Source: Breoghania sp.
Lineage (GTDB): Bacteria > Pseudomonadota > Alphaproteobacteria > Rhizobiales > Stappiaceae
Assembly (NCBI RefSeq): GCF_963674635.1
Contig: NZ_OY771475.1
Span: forward strand, 3,827,001-3,891,000
DNA length: 64,000 nucleotides
Direction of reading: 5' to 3'
Position numbers and translations under genes: made by a program. The notes below the pieces were generated by a model. It had not been told where the DNA came from and did no database searches. It worked only from the letters and a program-made list of their open reading frames with translations. Positions 24,608 through 33,662 of this stretch are shown piece by piece (position 1 is the first letter of the stretch; every line of letters starts with the position of its first letter).

Positions 24608-27271
24608 ATGGAACTCTTCTTTCTTCTTCTCCTTGTTCTCCTGATGGCGCTGGCGCTTGGCATCGGTTTTCCGGTGGCCTTTGCACTGCCGGGTTCCGCC
24701 ATTGTGACCATCGCCATCGCGGCCGGGTCGGGCTGGCTGTTTGCTGGCAGTCCCGATGCCTATTTCGCGCTCGGTGGCCCCAGCCAGTGGCTGTCGGCGG
24801 GCGTGACCAACTTCAGAGGCGTCTATTGGGAGGCGGAGCGAGATACGCTCATCGCCATCCCGCTTTTCGTCTTCATGGGCATCATGCTCCAGCGCTCCAA
24901 GATCGCGGAGGATCTGCTGGTCACCATGGCGACGCTGTTCGGCCCCGTGCCGGGCGGTCTCGGTATCTCGGTCGTCTTCGTGGGGGCGCTGCTTGCGGCC
25001 ACCACCGGAATCGTGGGGGCAACCGTGGTGGCCATGGGCCTGATCTCGCTGCCTGCCATGTTGCGCTCCAATTATTCGGTGCCGCTGGCCACAGGCACGA
25101 TCGCGGCCTCCGGCACACTGGGGCAGATCATTCCGCCGTCCATCGTGCTCATCATTCTGGCCGACCAGCTTGCAAGCGCGGTCGATCAGGCGGGGACGTT
25201 GCGCCAGCAGCTCTACAAGGCCTCGACTGGCGAGATTTCGATGCCGTCGGATTTCGCGGTGGTCTCCACGTCCGCCGGTGAAATGTTCCTCGGCGCCTTC
25301 ATCCCCGGCATGCTGCTTGTTGGCATCTACATGCTGTTCATCCTGGGCTTTGCGATCGCAAAACCCCATCTGGCGCCTTCGGTTCGCACGGGTGAGAAGA
25401 TCAACGGCGCGTTCCTCTTGAAGGTCACGGTCACGCTGGTGCCGCCGCTGGCGCTGATCTTCCTGGTGCTGGGCTCCATCATCGCGGGTGTCGCGACGGT
25501 GAACCAGGCCGGTGCAATCGGCGCCGCGGGGGCGATGGTCATGGCCGGCTACCGTCTGCGCGATGGCGAGAAGGGGGCCTATGCGCCCGCGATCATCACC
25601 GTGATCGCCCTGATCGCCATCTCCATGGTGGTCGGGTTCCACTCGGTCAACATCAAGTCCATCCAGACCAGCGCCGACGTGACCGCGCTGGTGGTGGCGG
25701 GCATCGGCGTGTCGCTGCTGCTGATCGCCGTCTTCTGGAGTGGCTGGCGTACGCTGAAATTCGAAAACACGCTGCGCGGCGTGATGCTTGAGACCGCGAA
25801 AACGTCTTCGCTGGTTTTCATCATCCTGATCGGTGCGGCCATGCTCACCGCGGCGTTCCGCGCGTTTGGCGGTGAAGAGCTCGTGCGTGAGTTCCTGCAG
25901 GGCCTGCCGGGTGGCTTCTGGATGCAGTTCTTCATCGTGATGATGGTGATCTTCATCCTCGGTTTCTTCCTCGATTTCATCGAAATCGCGGTGGTCGTCG
26001 TGCCGATCGTCGCGCCGATCCTGCTGGCCGATCCCGGTGCGAATGTCACCGCGGTGTGGCTGGGCGTGATGATCGGTCTCAACATCCAGACCTCGTTCCT
26101 CACGCCGCCCTTCGGCTTTGCGCTGTTCTATCTGCGCGGTGTCGCTCCGCCGACCGTGCGCACGACCGCCATCTACAAGGGTGTCGTTGCCTTCATCGGT
26201 CTTCAGCTTCTGGCGCTTCTGATCGTCGGGTTCTATCCGGCGCTGGTGAACTATCTGCCGAACCGCGTGTCGTTGACGTCGGACACGGCGCCGCCGCCGA
26301 AGAACCCGCGCCTGCAATATTGCATCGAAGAATGGGACCGCGAGCAGTTCGCCGAGAATGGCGACCAGATCAAGGCCGCCATTGCCAAGGCCGGGTCGCT
26401 TGATCTGACGGTTCTGCCAAAGGACCTGGCGGGCGATTTGGCGAAATCGATCGAAATGGCGGGCAAGGCGATGCCTGCGATGGACGAGATCGTTGCCGTC
26501 GAGGAGGCGGTGGCCAGGGCTGCGGTCGCCTATCGTCCGTTGCACGGCGAAGTTCGCCAGCTTGAACGTGATGCGCGTCGCATCGAAGCGAAGATCGAGG
26601 ATCAGGAGCTGATCATTCAGCGCGCGGGTCCCAATGGCATCTACTCCGAAGCCGCGGGCAAAAAGGCCCAGATCAAAATGGAGGGGCTGAAGGCTGAAAA
26701 AGCCGCCCTTGAAGCCCAGATCCCGGCTGAGTGGGACGAGAAGCACAAGGCCTTCGCCAAGATCCAGCGGGAGGAGGACAAGGCGCGTCTGACCTTCCGC
26801 CGCACGGTGGATCAGGCTTATGAGCCGCTTCAGGAGATCCTGGCGGTTCTCCATGCGACCGATGCCTTCGCGGCGCTGGAGGATGACCTTCGCTCGCTCG
26901 ACACCAAGCTCGCTCAGATGGAGCCGGCGGCCTATGTCGACTATGTGGAGGACGTCCGCTCGCGTGTCGGTGAGGTTGACGGGGCGGGGGATATCCGCTC
27001 CGGCGTCAATGCCGTGCGCAAGGCCATGCGGTCCAGGACGCCCGATCCGGAAGCAGCGCGCGAAGCCATTGCGAAGACCCTGCAAACGTTCCAGAGCGAA
27101 CTTGCGTGGCGTCGCGAGGCTTCCCGGAAGCTGCTGCCGGAACTGGAAGCCTATGATGCCGCCATCCGCGACACGATCGGCCTGCGCGCCCAGCCGCGTT
27201 TGCCGGAGGAACAGGCCCTCTACGTGGCCGCCTGCTCGTCCGGGCATCGCGACGTGTCGCTGAGCTTCTGA
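24608..27271 (+). CDS. TRAP transporter large permease with a C-terminal extension of about 330 residues
   Basis: This protein of 887 residues has a DctM part at about residues 1-555. It contains FPVAFALPGSAIV, GGLGISVVFVGALLAATTGIVGATV, GTLGQIIPPSIVLIILADQLASA and FFLDFIEIAVVVVPIVAPIL, LNIQTSFLTPPFGFALFYLRGVAP, all signatures of the large TakM/FcbT3-type subunit. After the last membrane helix, residues 556-887 are soluble, charged and probably coiled-coil (about 645-735, rich in E, K, A, Q). They match no domain I recognise. Ordinary DctM proteins end near residue 430-550, and the second DctM in this locus lacks the extension. The frame is continuous, so it is not an assembly artefact of two genes. 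Confidence 0.85.
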   Translation: MELFFLLLLVLLMALALGIGFPVAFALPGSAIVTIAIAAGSGWLFAGSPDAYFALGGPSQWLSAGVTNFRGVYWEAERDTLIAIPLFVFMGIMLQRSKIAEDLLVTMATLFGPVPGGLGISVVFVGALLAATTGIVGATVVAMGLISLPAMLRSNYSVPLATGTIAASGTLGQIIPPSIVLIILADQLASAVDQAGTLRQQLYKASTGEISMPSDFAVVSTSAGEMFLGAFIPGMLLVGIYMLFILGFAIAKPHLAPSVRTGEKINGAFLLKVTVTLVPPLALIFLVLGSIIAGVATVNQAGAIGAAGAMVMAGYRLRDGEKGAYAPAIITVIALIAISMVVGFHSVNIKSIQTSADVTALVVAGIGVSLLLIAVFWSGWRTLKFENTLRGVMLETAKTSSLVFIILIGAAMLTAAFRAFGGEELVREFLQGLPGGFWMQFFIVMMVIFILGFFLDFIEIAVVVVPIVAPILLADPGANVTAVWLGVMIGLNIQTSFLTPPFGFALFYLRGVAPPTVRTTAIYKGVVAFIGLQLLALLIVGFYPALVNYLPNRVSLTSDTAPPPKNPRLQYCIEEWDREQFAENGDQIKAAIAKAGSLDLTVLPKDLAGDLAKSIEMAGKAMPAMDEIVAVEEAVARAAVAYRPLHGEVRQLERDARRIEAKIEDQELIIQRAGPNGIYSEAAGKKAQIKMEGLKAEKAALEAQIPAEWDEKHKAFAKIQREEDKARLTFRRTVDQAYEPLQEILAVLHATDAFAALEDDLRSLDTKLAQMEPAAYVDYVEDVRSRVGEVDGAGDIRSGVNAVRKAMRSRTPDPEAAREAIAKTLQTFQSELAWRREASRKLLPELEAYDAAIRDTIGLRAQPRLPEEQALYVAACSSGHRDVSLSF

Positions 27272-27302
27272 TCGAATGCCGCCTTCCGCGCCGGGTCCGG
27301 TG

Positions 27303-27324
27303 CGGGAGGCATCCTCCCGTCTTT
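27303..27324 (+). terminator. Hairpin terminator after the extended DctM gene
   Basis: CGGGAGG (27303-27309), loop CAT and CCTCCCG (27313-27319) form a tight perfect stem followed by TCTTT. It separates the first permease pair from the second. Confidence 0.65.
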
Positions 27325-27460
27325 GCCCCGGATCGTTCTGAAGACCCCGGAGGCAGAACCGGCCTTCCCATCAAGGGCCCCTCCTGGACCGCTGGTCTGC
27401 CGGTTCTCAATTCGCAAGCGCAATGCCCTGCGGATGCAACGTCTTAGCGGAAGTCCGAAC

Positions 27461-28024
27461 ATGCTCGCCGCCGCCCTTCTTATCGACCGGATCTCTATCT
27501 CCATCGGTCGCGCCGTCGCCTGGGCCTTGCCGCTCATGGTGGTCATCCAGGTTGCCGTCGTCCTGATGCGCTATGTCTTCGGACTGGGATCGATCTGGAT
27601 GCAGGAATCGATCGTCTATCTCCATGCCGCCACCTTCATGCTCGCCGGCGCCTACACGCTGAGCGTGGATGCCCATGTGCGGGTGGACATTTTCTATCGC
27701 GAGGCACGCCCGCGTGTGCGCGCATTGGTGGATACGCTGGGGGCGGCGTTTTTTCTGGTGCCGATGTGTTTGGTGATCCTGGACTATGCCTGGCCCTATG
27801 TGGCGCGCTCCTGGTCGATCCTGGAAGGCTCGCGGGAGACGTCTGGCATCCAGGCCGTGTTCCTGTTGAAGACGCTGATCCTCGTTTTCGCGGGCCTCAT
27901 GGCGCTTCAGGCGGTTGCGATCGTGCTGCGCGGTCTTTGCGCGCTCGCCGGTCAGCCCACGGCGCTCTTGCGCTTTACCCGTCAGGCGGGGCCTGACGGC
28001 GAGGAGGTCCGGTCGGCGTCATGA
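27461..28024 (+). CDS. TRAP transporter small permease subunit (second DctQ)
   Basis: This four-helix membrane protein of 187 residues has normal DctQ length. Signature segments are LPLMVVIQVAVVLMRYVFG, IWMQESIVYLHAATFMLAGAYTL and AHVRVDIFYREARPR, followed by two more hydrophobic helices. The start is uncertain: ATG 27461 gives the standard N-terminus, and ATG 27434 would add nine residues; neither has a strong ribosome site. The stop overlaps the next ATG by 4 bases (ATGA). No binding-protein gene is attached, so it may share one of the three upstream. Confidence 0.85.
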   Translation: MLAAALLIDRISISIGRAVAWALPLMVVIQVAVVLMRYVFGLGSIWMQESIVYLHAATFMLAGAYTLSVDAHVRVDIFYREARPRVRALVDTLGAAFFLVPMCLVILDYAWPYVARSWSILEGSRETSGIQAVFLLKTLILVFAGLMALQAVAIVLRGLCALAGQPTALLRFTRQAGPDGEEVRSAS

Positions 28025-29610
28025 GTGTCCTGCCCTTCGATATTGTCCATTCGCTCGATATCGCCATGTTCGCGGCCGCCTGCGTGATGCTCATGAGCGG
28101 CTATCCGGTTGCTTTTACACTGGCCGGGGTTGCGCTGGTTTTCGCTCTTTTCGGCCATTTGGCGGGCGCTCCGATCACGCTTGCCGCGCTGCCATCGCGC
28201 ATTTTCGGTCAGATGACCAATGAGGTTCTGGTGGCTGTGCCGCTCTTCATCTTCATGGGGGTGGTGCTGGAACGCTCACGAGTGGCCGAGGATCTTCTGG
28301 AATCCATGGGCCGTCTGTTCGGGCGGATGAATGGCGGTCTGGCGCTGGCTGTCACGCTGGTCGGGGCCTTGCTTGCCGCGTCCACCGGCATCGTCGGGGC
28401 GACCGTTGTCACCATGGGGCTGATGTCGCTTCCGACCATGCTGCGCAACGGCTATTCGCCTTCGCTTGCCTGTGGCGGCATCGCGGCGGCAGGAACGCTC
28501 GGCCAGATCATTCCGCCGTCCATCGTTCTGGTCATTCTGGGTGACCAGCTCGCCAGCGCCTATCAAAAGGCGCAGATGGAAATGGGGAATTTCGCGCCCG
28601 ACACCGTGTCGGTGGGCGATCTCTTCGCCGGCGCCTTGCTGCCCGGCCTGATGCTGGTAGGTCTCTATATCGCGTGGCAGATGACGGTCGCGCTTTTCAG
28701 TCCGAAGTCCGCGCCCGCCATGATCGCGGATGACGAGGAGGCGGTGGATCTCGATCTGCTCGGCTCGCTGATGCCGCCGGTCGTGCTCATCATTGCCGTG
28801 CTGGGCTCCATTCTGGCGGGCATTGCCACGCCGACGGAAGCGGCGGGCGTCGGGGCTGCCGGTGCGCTGCTCCTTGCCGGGAACCGGCTCAAGGAGGGGG
28901 CGAGCCGGGCCGTGATGTTGGCCTTTGCGAGCCTTGTCGGGCTTCTTGTGCTGACGGCCTTCGTCGATCTCAGGCCCATGCGGGAGGAGATCCCCACCGG
29001 CGATCTTGTCGGCATTGTCGTGGCGATCATTCTGTCGGCGCTGTTTGCGGGAAGCTTCGCGCTGGTTCTGTTGCGGCTGATGCGCTCGGGCATGCTGGGC
29101 GATGTCTCGCGCCAGGGCGCTCGCATCACCTCCATGGTCTTCGCCATCGTGATCGGCGCGAGCTTCTTTTCGCTCGTCTTCCGAGACCTTGGCGGCGAGG
29201 AACTGGTGAAGTCGGCCCTGTCCGGGCTTCCCGGCGGCACCCTTGGCGCTGTCATCGCCGTCATGGTGGTGATGTTCGTTCTCGGCTTCTTTCTCGATTT
29301 CCTGGAGATCGTCTTCGTTGTCGTGCCGTTGGTCGCGCCGGTGCTTCTGAAGATGGAAATGCCGGATGGCGAGCTGATGAGCCCGGTGTGGCTTGCTGTG
29401 ATGATGGCGGTCAATCTCCAGACGTCGTTCCTGACGCCGCCCTTCGGCTTTGCGCTGTTCTATCTGCGCGGCGTGGCACCGGATACGGTGCGCACCTCGG
29501 CCATCTACAAGGGCATCATTCCCTATGTGCTCCTGCAGATGGGGGCGCTGGCCCTGATCTGGTTCCTGCCGCAGATCGCGACTTGGTTGCCGAAGGTCAT
29601 ATACGGCTGA
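28021..29610 (+). CDS. TRAP transporter large permease subunit (second DctM, no extension)
   Basis: This protein of 529 residues has the same signature blocks as the first large subunit (LALAVTLVGALLAASTGIVGATVVTMG, GTLGQIIPPSIVLVILGDQLASAYQ, FFLDFLEIVFVVVPLVAPVL, NLQTSFLTPPFGFALFYLRGVAPD) and ends at the final helix. It is clearly a paralogue of residues 1-555 of the 887-residue protein, so the pair arose by duplication and differ in the tail. It forms an overlapping two-gene unit with the small subunit. TakP-like receptors bind 2-oxo or aromatic acids, so this is the expected substrate class. Confidence 0.9.
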   Translation: MSVLPFDIVHSLDIAMFAAACVMLMSGYPVAFTLAGVALVFALFGHLAGAPITLAALPSRIFGQMTNEVLVAVPLFIFMGVVLERSRVAEDLLESMGRLFGRMNGGLALAVTLVGALLAASTGIVGATVVTMGLMSLPTMLRNGYSPSLACGGIAAAGTLGQIIPPSIVLVILGDQLASAYQKAQMEMGNFAPDTVSVGDLFAGALLPGLMLVGLYIAWQMTVALFSPKSAPAMIADDEEAVDLDLLGSLMPPVVLIIAVLGSILAGIATPTEAAGVGAAGALLLAGNRLKEGASRAVMLAFASLVGLLVLTAFVDLRPMREEIPTGDLVGIVVAIILSALFAGSFALVLLRLMRSGMLGDVSRQGARITSMVFAIVIGASFFSLVFRDLGGEELVKSALSGLPGGTLGAVIAVMVVMFVLGFFLDFLEIVFVVVPLVAPVLLKMEMPDGELMSPVWLAVMMAVNLQTSFLTPPFGFALFYLRGVAPDTVRTSAIYKGIIPYVLLQMGALALIWFLPQIATWLPKVIYG

Positions 29611-29617
29611 TGTCGCC

Positions 29618-29797
29618 TCAGAAGCGGCGGCTGTAGCAGGCGAGCGCCAGCACCAGATAGCCGATGGCGATGAGCCACAGCGGAGCGATCGGCAGGACGA
29701 TCACCGTGGTGACGGCATCGATGAGGCCGATGCCGACGAGGATCAGGGAGACGAGAAAAGCTGTCTGATTGGGGGCGTTGACGCTGATGCGCTTCAT
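29618..29797 (-). CDS. Small two-helix membrane protein
   Basis: This reading frame encodes 59 residues: MKRISVNAPNQT, then a hydrophobic helix (FLVSLILVGIGLIDAVTTVIVL) and a second one (IAPLWLIAIGYLVLALAC), ending YSRRF. A basic start and end with two clean hydrophobic segments argue that it is real. An AAGGA ribosome site lies about 10 bases before the ATG. It converges on the second DctM gene, only 7 bases from its stop. I do not recognise the family. It could be a small accessory membrane protein or unrelated to transport. Confidence 0.6.
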   Translation of the reverse strand: MKRISVNAPNQTAFLVSLILVGIGLIDAVTTVIVLPIAPLWLIAIGYLVLALACYSRRF

Positions 29798-30155
29798 GAA
29801 TTCGTATCCTTACGTGTATGACGGGCAAGAAGTGATCGACTTCCTGGGACAGGGGCTATTGCCGACATCCCAAGCATCCGGTTCTCGATTTCATTGGAAA
29901 CGCACGGGCAACGTTTTGGTTCGATCTTGGGGCCACGGGATGTGCCCCCAATAAACCATTTGACGCAGCGTAGCCGTCTCGTTCAATCTGCGGACCGATA
30001 TCTTGGGAGGCCGCAAATCTGACGGCCATCGTCAGCGGCGATTTGATCGATGCGGATGCAATGTCCGCAGGCGCAGCACCGGCCTCCGGGCCCGGTCGGC
30101 TGGCGCGCGCCGCATGACGATCCGCAAACTGCATGAAATTCAAATGGGAGATGAT
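29798..30155. other. Intergenic region before the indolepyruvate oxidoreductase gene
   Basis: About 360 bases hold no supported gene. The reading frame of the oxidoreductase stays open back to 30003 but without a ribosome site. Divergent promoters for the small membrane protein and the oxidoreductase should lie here. No consensus could be named. Confidence 0.5.
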
Positions 30156-33100
30156 ATGCGCCTGAAACCGGTTCGCCTTGATGACAAATATGACCTCGAC
30201 GTCGATCAGGTCTTCGTCTCCGGAACCCAGGCGCTGATCCGCCTTGCCTTGATGCAGAAGGCGCTCGACGAGAAGGCCGGTCTTGTGACCGGCGGCTATA
30301 TCACGGGTTATCGAGGCTCTCCCCTTGGCGCGCTCGATCAGCAATTCGCGCGGGCAAAGAAACTCCTTGAGCCGCGCGACATCCACTTCCAGCCCGCCAT
30401 CAACGAAGATCTTGCCGCGACCGCCCTGTGGGGGACGCAGCAGGTCGCCCTGCGCGGTGAGGGGCGTGTGCAGGGTGTCTTCGGTGTCTGGTATGGCAAG
30501 GGCCCCGGTGTGGATCGCTCCGGCGATGCCCTGCGTCACGCCAATCTGGCGGGAACCTCGCCCCATGGGGGCGTTCTGGCGCTGATGGGCGATGACCACA
30601 CCTGCGAAAGCTCCACCACCGCGCACCAGTCCGAATATGCCTTTGTGGATGCCATGATTCCGGTTCTGAACCCGGCGGGCGTTCAGGAAATGTTGGATTT
30701 CGGCCTGCATGGCTGGGCGCTGTCGCGGTTTGCCGGTACCTGGGCGGCGATGAAGCTCGTCAAGGACAACGTGGAATCGACCGGATCGATCGACGGCTCG
30801 CTTTCCCGTTTCGCACCCATCCTGCCGGATTTCCCGTTCCCGCCCGGCGGGCCGCATATCCGGGTCAGCGATCCCCCTCTGGCGCAGGAGGAGCGCCTTC
30901 ACGAGGTGAAGCTGCCGGCCGTGATGGCCTATCTTGCCGCCAACGGTCTCGACCGGATCGTGCACTCCGGCGGTCAGAAGGCGCGTATCGGCATCGTTTC
31001 CACCGGCAAGAGCTGGCTTGATGTGTTGCAGGCGCTCGACAGTCTCGGGCTCGACGAGGTGGCCTGCGCCAATTCCGGCATCCGGCTTTACAAGGTCGGG
31101 TGCACCTGGCCGCTGGAGCCGGGGGGTATCCGCCGCTTCGCGGAGGGGCTGGAACAGGTCATCGTCGTGGAGGAAAAGCGCGGTCTCATCGAGAGCCAGA
31201 TGCGCGAGATCCTCTATGGCATCGCCAATGCGCCTTCCATTGTCGGCAAGCGGGACGAGGTGGGGGAATGGCTTTTCCCAGCGAAGGCCGCGCTTGATGC
31301 CAATGACATCGCGGTCGGTATCGGCGAGCGTGTCGCGCGCATCGCGCCCAATGAGGAACTGGTCGCGCGCACGAAATCTCTGGCGCAAGCGCAAGCCGCC
31401 TGGCGCACCAACGAGGATGTAGCCACCCGCACACCCTATTTCTGCGCGGGCTGCCCGCACAATTCCTCCACCGTCGTGCCGGAGGGCTCGCGCGCCTATG
31501 CCGGGATCGGCTGCCATTACATGGTGCAGTGGATGGACCGCAACACCGAGGGCTACACCCAGATGGGCGGCGAGGGCGCCAACTGGGTGGGCGAGGCGCC
31601 CTTTTCGGTGCGCAAGCATGTCTTCCAGAACCTCGGCGACGGCACCTACAATCATTCCGGCTATCTGGCGATCCGGGCGGCGGCGGCCAGCAAGGCCAAC
31701 ATCACCTACAAGATCCTCTACAACGACGCGGTCGCAATGACCGGCGGGCAGCCCCATGACGGCGGGCTCACCGTGCCGCAGATCGCGGCGCAGGTGGCGG
31801 CGGAAGGGGCGAGCCGGGTCGCCATCGTGACCGACGAGCCCGGCAAGTATCCGGCCTCCATCGGCTGGCCGGAAGGAACGACCATCCAGCATCGCGACGA
31901 GTTGCTGGAAGTGGAACGCGAGATGGCGAAGGTGCCCGGTCTCTCGGTGCTGATCTATGATCAGACTTGTGCTGCGGAAAAGCGGCGGCGTCGCAAGCGG
32001 GGCACCTTTCCCGACCCCGATCGGCGCGTCGTCATCAATGAGCTGGTCTGCGAAGGCTGCGGTGATTGCGGTGTGAAATCGAACTGTGTCGCCATTCAGC
32101 CGCTGGAGACGGAGTTTGGCCGCAAGCGGCAGATCGACCAGTCGAGCTGCAACAAGGACTTTTCCTGTCTGAAAGGGTTCTGCCCGAGCTTTGTCACGGT
32201 TGAGGGCGGGAAGCTGCGCAAGAAGCCTGCCGGGGTGCCGGATACGGCGGGGCGGCCTGACGTTTCCGGCCTGCCCGCGCCGCAACAGGCTGAGCTTGGC
32301 GACAGGTCCTATGGCATCCTTCTTACCGGCGTGGGCGGCACGGGCGTCGTGACCGTCGGGGCGGTGCTCGGCATGGCGGCGCATTTGGAAGGCAAGGGCA
32401 TCGGCATCATCGACATGGCCGGGCTCGCGCAGAAGGGCGGGGCGGTCACCAGCCATATCCGCCTTGCCAAGGATCCTGCGCAGATCCACTCCATCCGTGT
32501 TGGCGCAGGTGCCGCCGACCTGGTCATCGGCTGCGATATCGTCGTGGCGGGCTCAGCCAAGGTGCTGACGGCGGCGGACCCGTCGCGCTCCACCATTGTC
32601 GTCAACACCCATGAGACCTATCCCGGCAGCTTCACCCATGATGCCGACTTCTCGTTGCCCTCGCGCCGTCTGATCGAGGCAATCGGGCAGAGGGCGAAGC
32701 CGGGGCGTTCGCGGTTCGTCGATGCCACGCGCATCGCCACGGCGCTGATGGGCGACGCCATCGCCGCCAACATGTTCATGCTGGGTCTGGCCTGGCAGAC
32801 GGGCGGCGTTCCGCTTTCGGCGGAAGCCATCGAGAAGGCCATCGAGATGAACGGCGTGGCGGTGGAGATGAACCGCGACGCGTTCCGCTGGGGGCGGCTT
32901 GCGGGGCATGATATCGCCAGCGTCGAGGCCCTCTTGAAGCGACCGGTGGCCTTGGAGACTTCAGCGGAGATCTCCGGCAGCGACAGTCAGCGGCTTTCCG
33001 AAACGCTGGAGGAGGCGATCGAGCGGCGAACGCGCTTCCTCGTGGACTATCACGGCGGTTCCTATGCCGAGGCGTTCACGGACCGGATTTCCAGGCTTCG

Positions 33101-33662
33101 TCAGGCGGAAGAAAAGGCGATGCCCGGTTCAACGGTGCTGGTGGAGGCGGCTGCGCGCAATCTCTTCAAGCTGATGGCGATCAAGGATGAATACGAGGTC
33201 GCCCGGCTTTACACGGACGGCTCTTTCCGTCGTCAGCTCAAAGCCCAGTTCGAAAGCTGGTCCAAGGTGAAGCTGCATCTTGCCCCGCCCATTCTGGGCG
33301 GCGTCGACCCGGCAACGGGGGAGGCGAAGAAGCGCACATTCGGGCCCTGGATCATGCCGTTCCTCAAGGTGCTGGCGGGGATGCGGCGCATTCGCGGCTC
33401 GGTGTTCGATCCCTTCGCGCGCTTTGCCGATCGCAAGATGGAATATGCCCTTCGTGACGACTACATGTTCGTCCTCGATGAGGTGGCCGCTGCGCTCGAT
33501 GCGGACAATCATGCGGCTGCCGTCGCGCTTGCGGCGTGGCCGGAGGTGATCCGCGGCTATGGGTATATCCGCCGTGAGGCGATGGAGGCGGCCCAGCCGT
33601 TGCGCGACGGTCTGCTCGATGCTTTCCGGCGGCGCGAGCCGCTGGCTGCCGCCGCCCAGTAG
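30156..33662 (+). CDS. Indolepyruvate:ferredoxin oxidoreductase (fused alpha/beta type)
   Basis: This enzyme of 1168 residues decarboxylates aryl 2-oxo acids such as indolepyruvate or phenylpyruvate to the aryl-acetyl-CoA, reducing ferredoxin. The N-terminal pyrimidine domain has TGYRGSPLGALD; the TPP domain has PYFCAGCPHNSST and GGEGANW with GDGTYNHSG; the Fe-S segment CEGCGDCGVKSNC, then SSCNKDFSCLKGFCPSF, would bind clusters; the gamma-like domain starts at GILLTGVGGTGVVTVG. Lengths and order are those of the fused proteobacterial enzyme. The ATG at 30156 follows GGGAGAT; ATG 30144 is possible. It is followed by a strong hairpin and lies upstream of acyl-CoA synthetase and Liv-type genes. 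Confidence 0.93.
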   Translation: MRLKPVRLDDKYDLDVDQVFVSGTQALIRLALMQKALDEKAGLVTGGYITGYRGSPLGALDQQFARAKKLLEPRDIHFQPAINEDLAATALWGTQQVALRGEGRVQGVFGVWYGKGPGVDRSGDALRHANLAGTSPHGGVLALMGDDHTCESSTTAHQSEYAFVDAMIPVLNPAGVQEMLDFGLHGWALSRFAGTWAAMKLVKDNVESTGSIDGSLSRFAPILPDFPFPPGGPHIRVSDPPLAQEERLHEVKLPAVMAYLAANGLDRIVHSGGQKARIGIVSTGKSWLDVLQALDSLGLDEVACANSGIRLYKVGCTWPLEPGGIRRFAEGLEQVIVVEEKRGLIESQMREILYGIANAPSIVGKRDEVGEWLFPAKAALDANDIAVGIGERVARIAPNEELVARTKSLAQAQAAWRTNEDVATRTPYFCAGCPHNSSTVVPEGSRAYAGIGCHYMVQWMDRNTEGYTQMGGEGANWVGEAPFSVRKHVFQNLGDGTYNHSGYLAIRAAAASKANITYKILYNDAVAMTGGQPHDGGLTVPQIAAQVAAEGASRVAIVTDEPGKYPASIGWPEGTTIQHRDELLEVEREMAKVPGLSVLIYDQTCAAEKRRRRKRGTFPDPDRRVVINELVCEGCGDCGVKSNCVAIQPLETEFGRKRQIDQSSCNKDFSCLKGFCPSFVTVEGGKLRKKPAGVPDTAGRPDVSGLPAPQQAELGDRSYGILLTGVGGTGVVTVGAVLGMAAHLEGKGIGIIDMAGLAQKGGAVTSHIRLAKDPAQIHSIRVGAGAADLVIGCDIVVAGSAKVLTAADPSRSTIVVNTHETYPGSFTHDADFSLPSRRLIEAIGQRAKPGRSRFVDATRIATALMGDAIAANMFMLGLAWQTGGVPLSAEAIEKAIEMNGVAVEMNRDAFRWGRLAGHDIASVEALLKRPVALETSAEISGSDSQRLSETLEEAIERRTRFLVDYHGGSYAEAFTDRISRLRQAEEKAMPGSTVLVEAAARNLFKLMAIKDEYEVARLYTDGSFRRQLKAQFESWSKVKLHLAPPILGGVDPATGEAKKRTFGPWIMPFLKVLAGMRRIRGSVFDPFARFADRKMEYALRDDYMFVLDEVAAALDADNHAAAVALAAWPEVIRGYGYIRREAMEAAQPLRDGLLDAFRRREPLAAAAQ

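Noticed and set aside
23849..27247. A very long open frame (over 1100 codons) on the reverse strand of the extended DctM gene
   Set aside because: It is a GC-driven antisense shadow: the translation is His-, Arg-, Asp- and Gln-rich, has no family signature or membrane segments, and overlaps two clear permease genes.
29856..32489. An 877-codon open frame antisense to the indolepyruvate oxidoreductase
   Set aside because: No recognisable motif or ribosome site, and the opposite strand has a complete, well-conserved enzyme.
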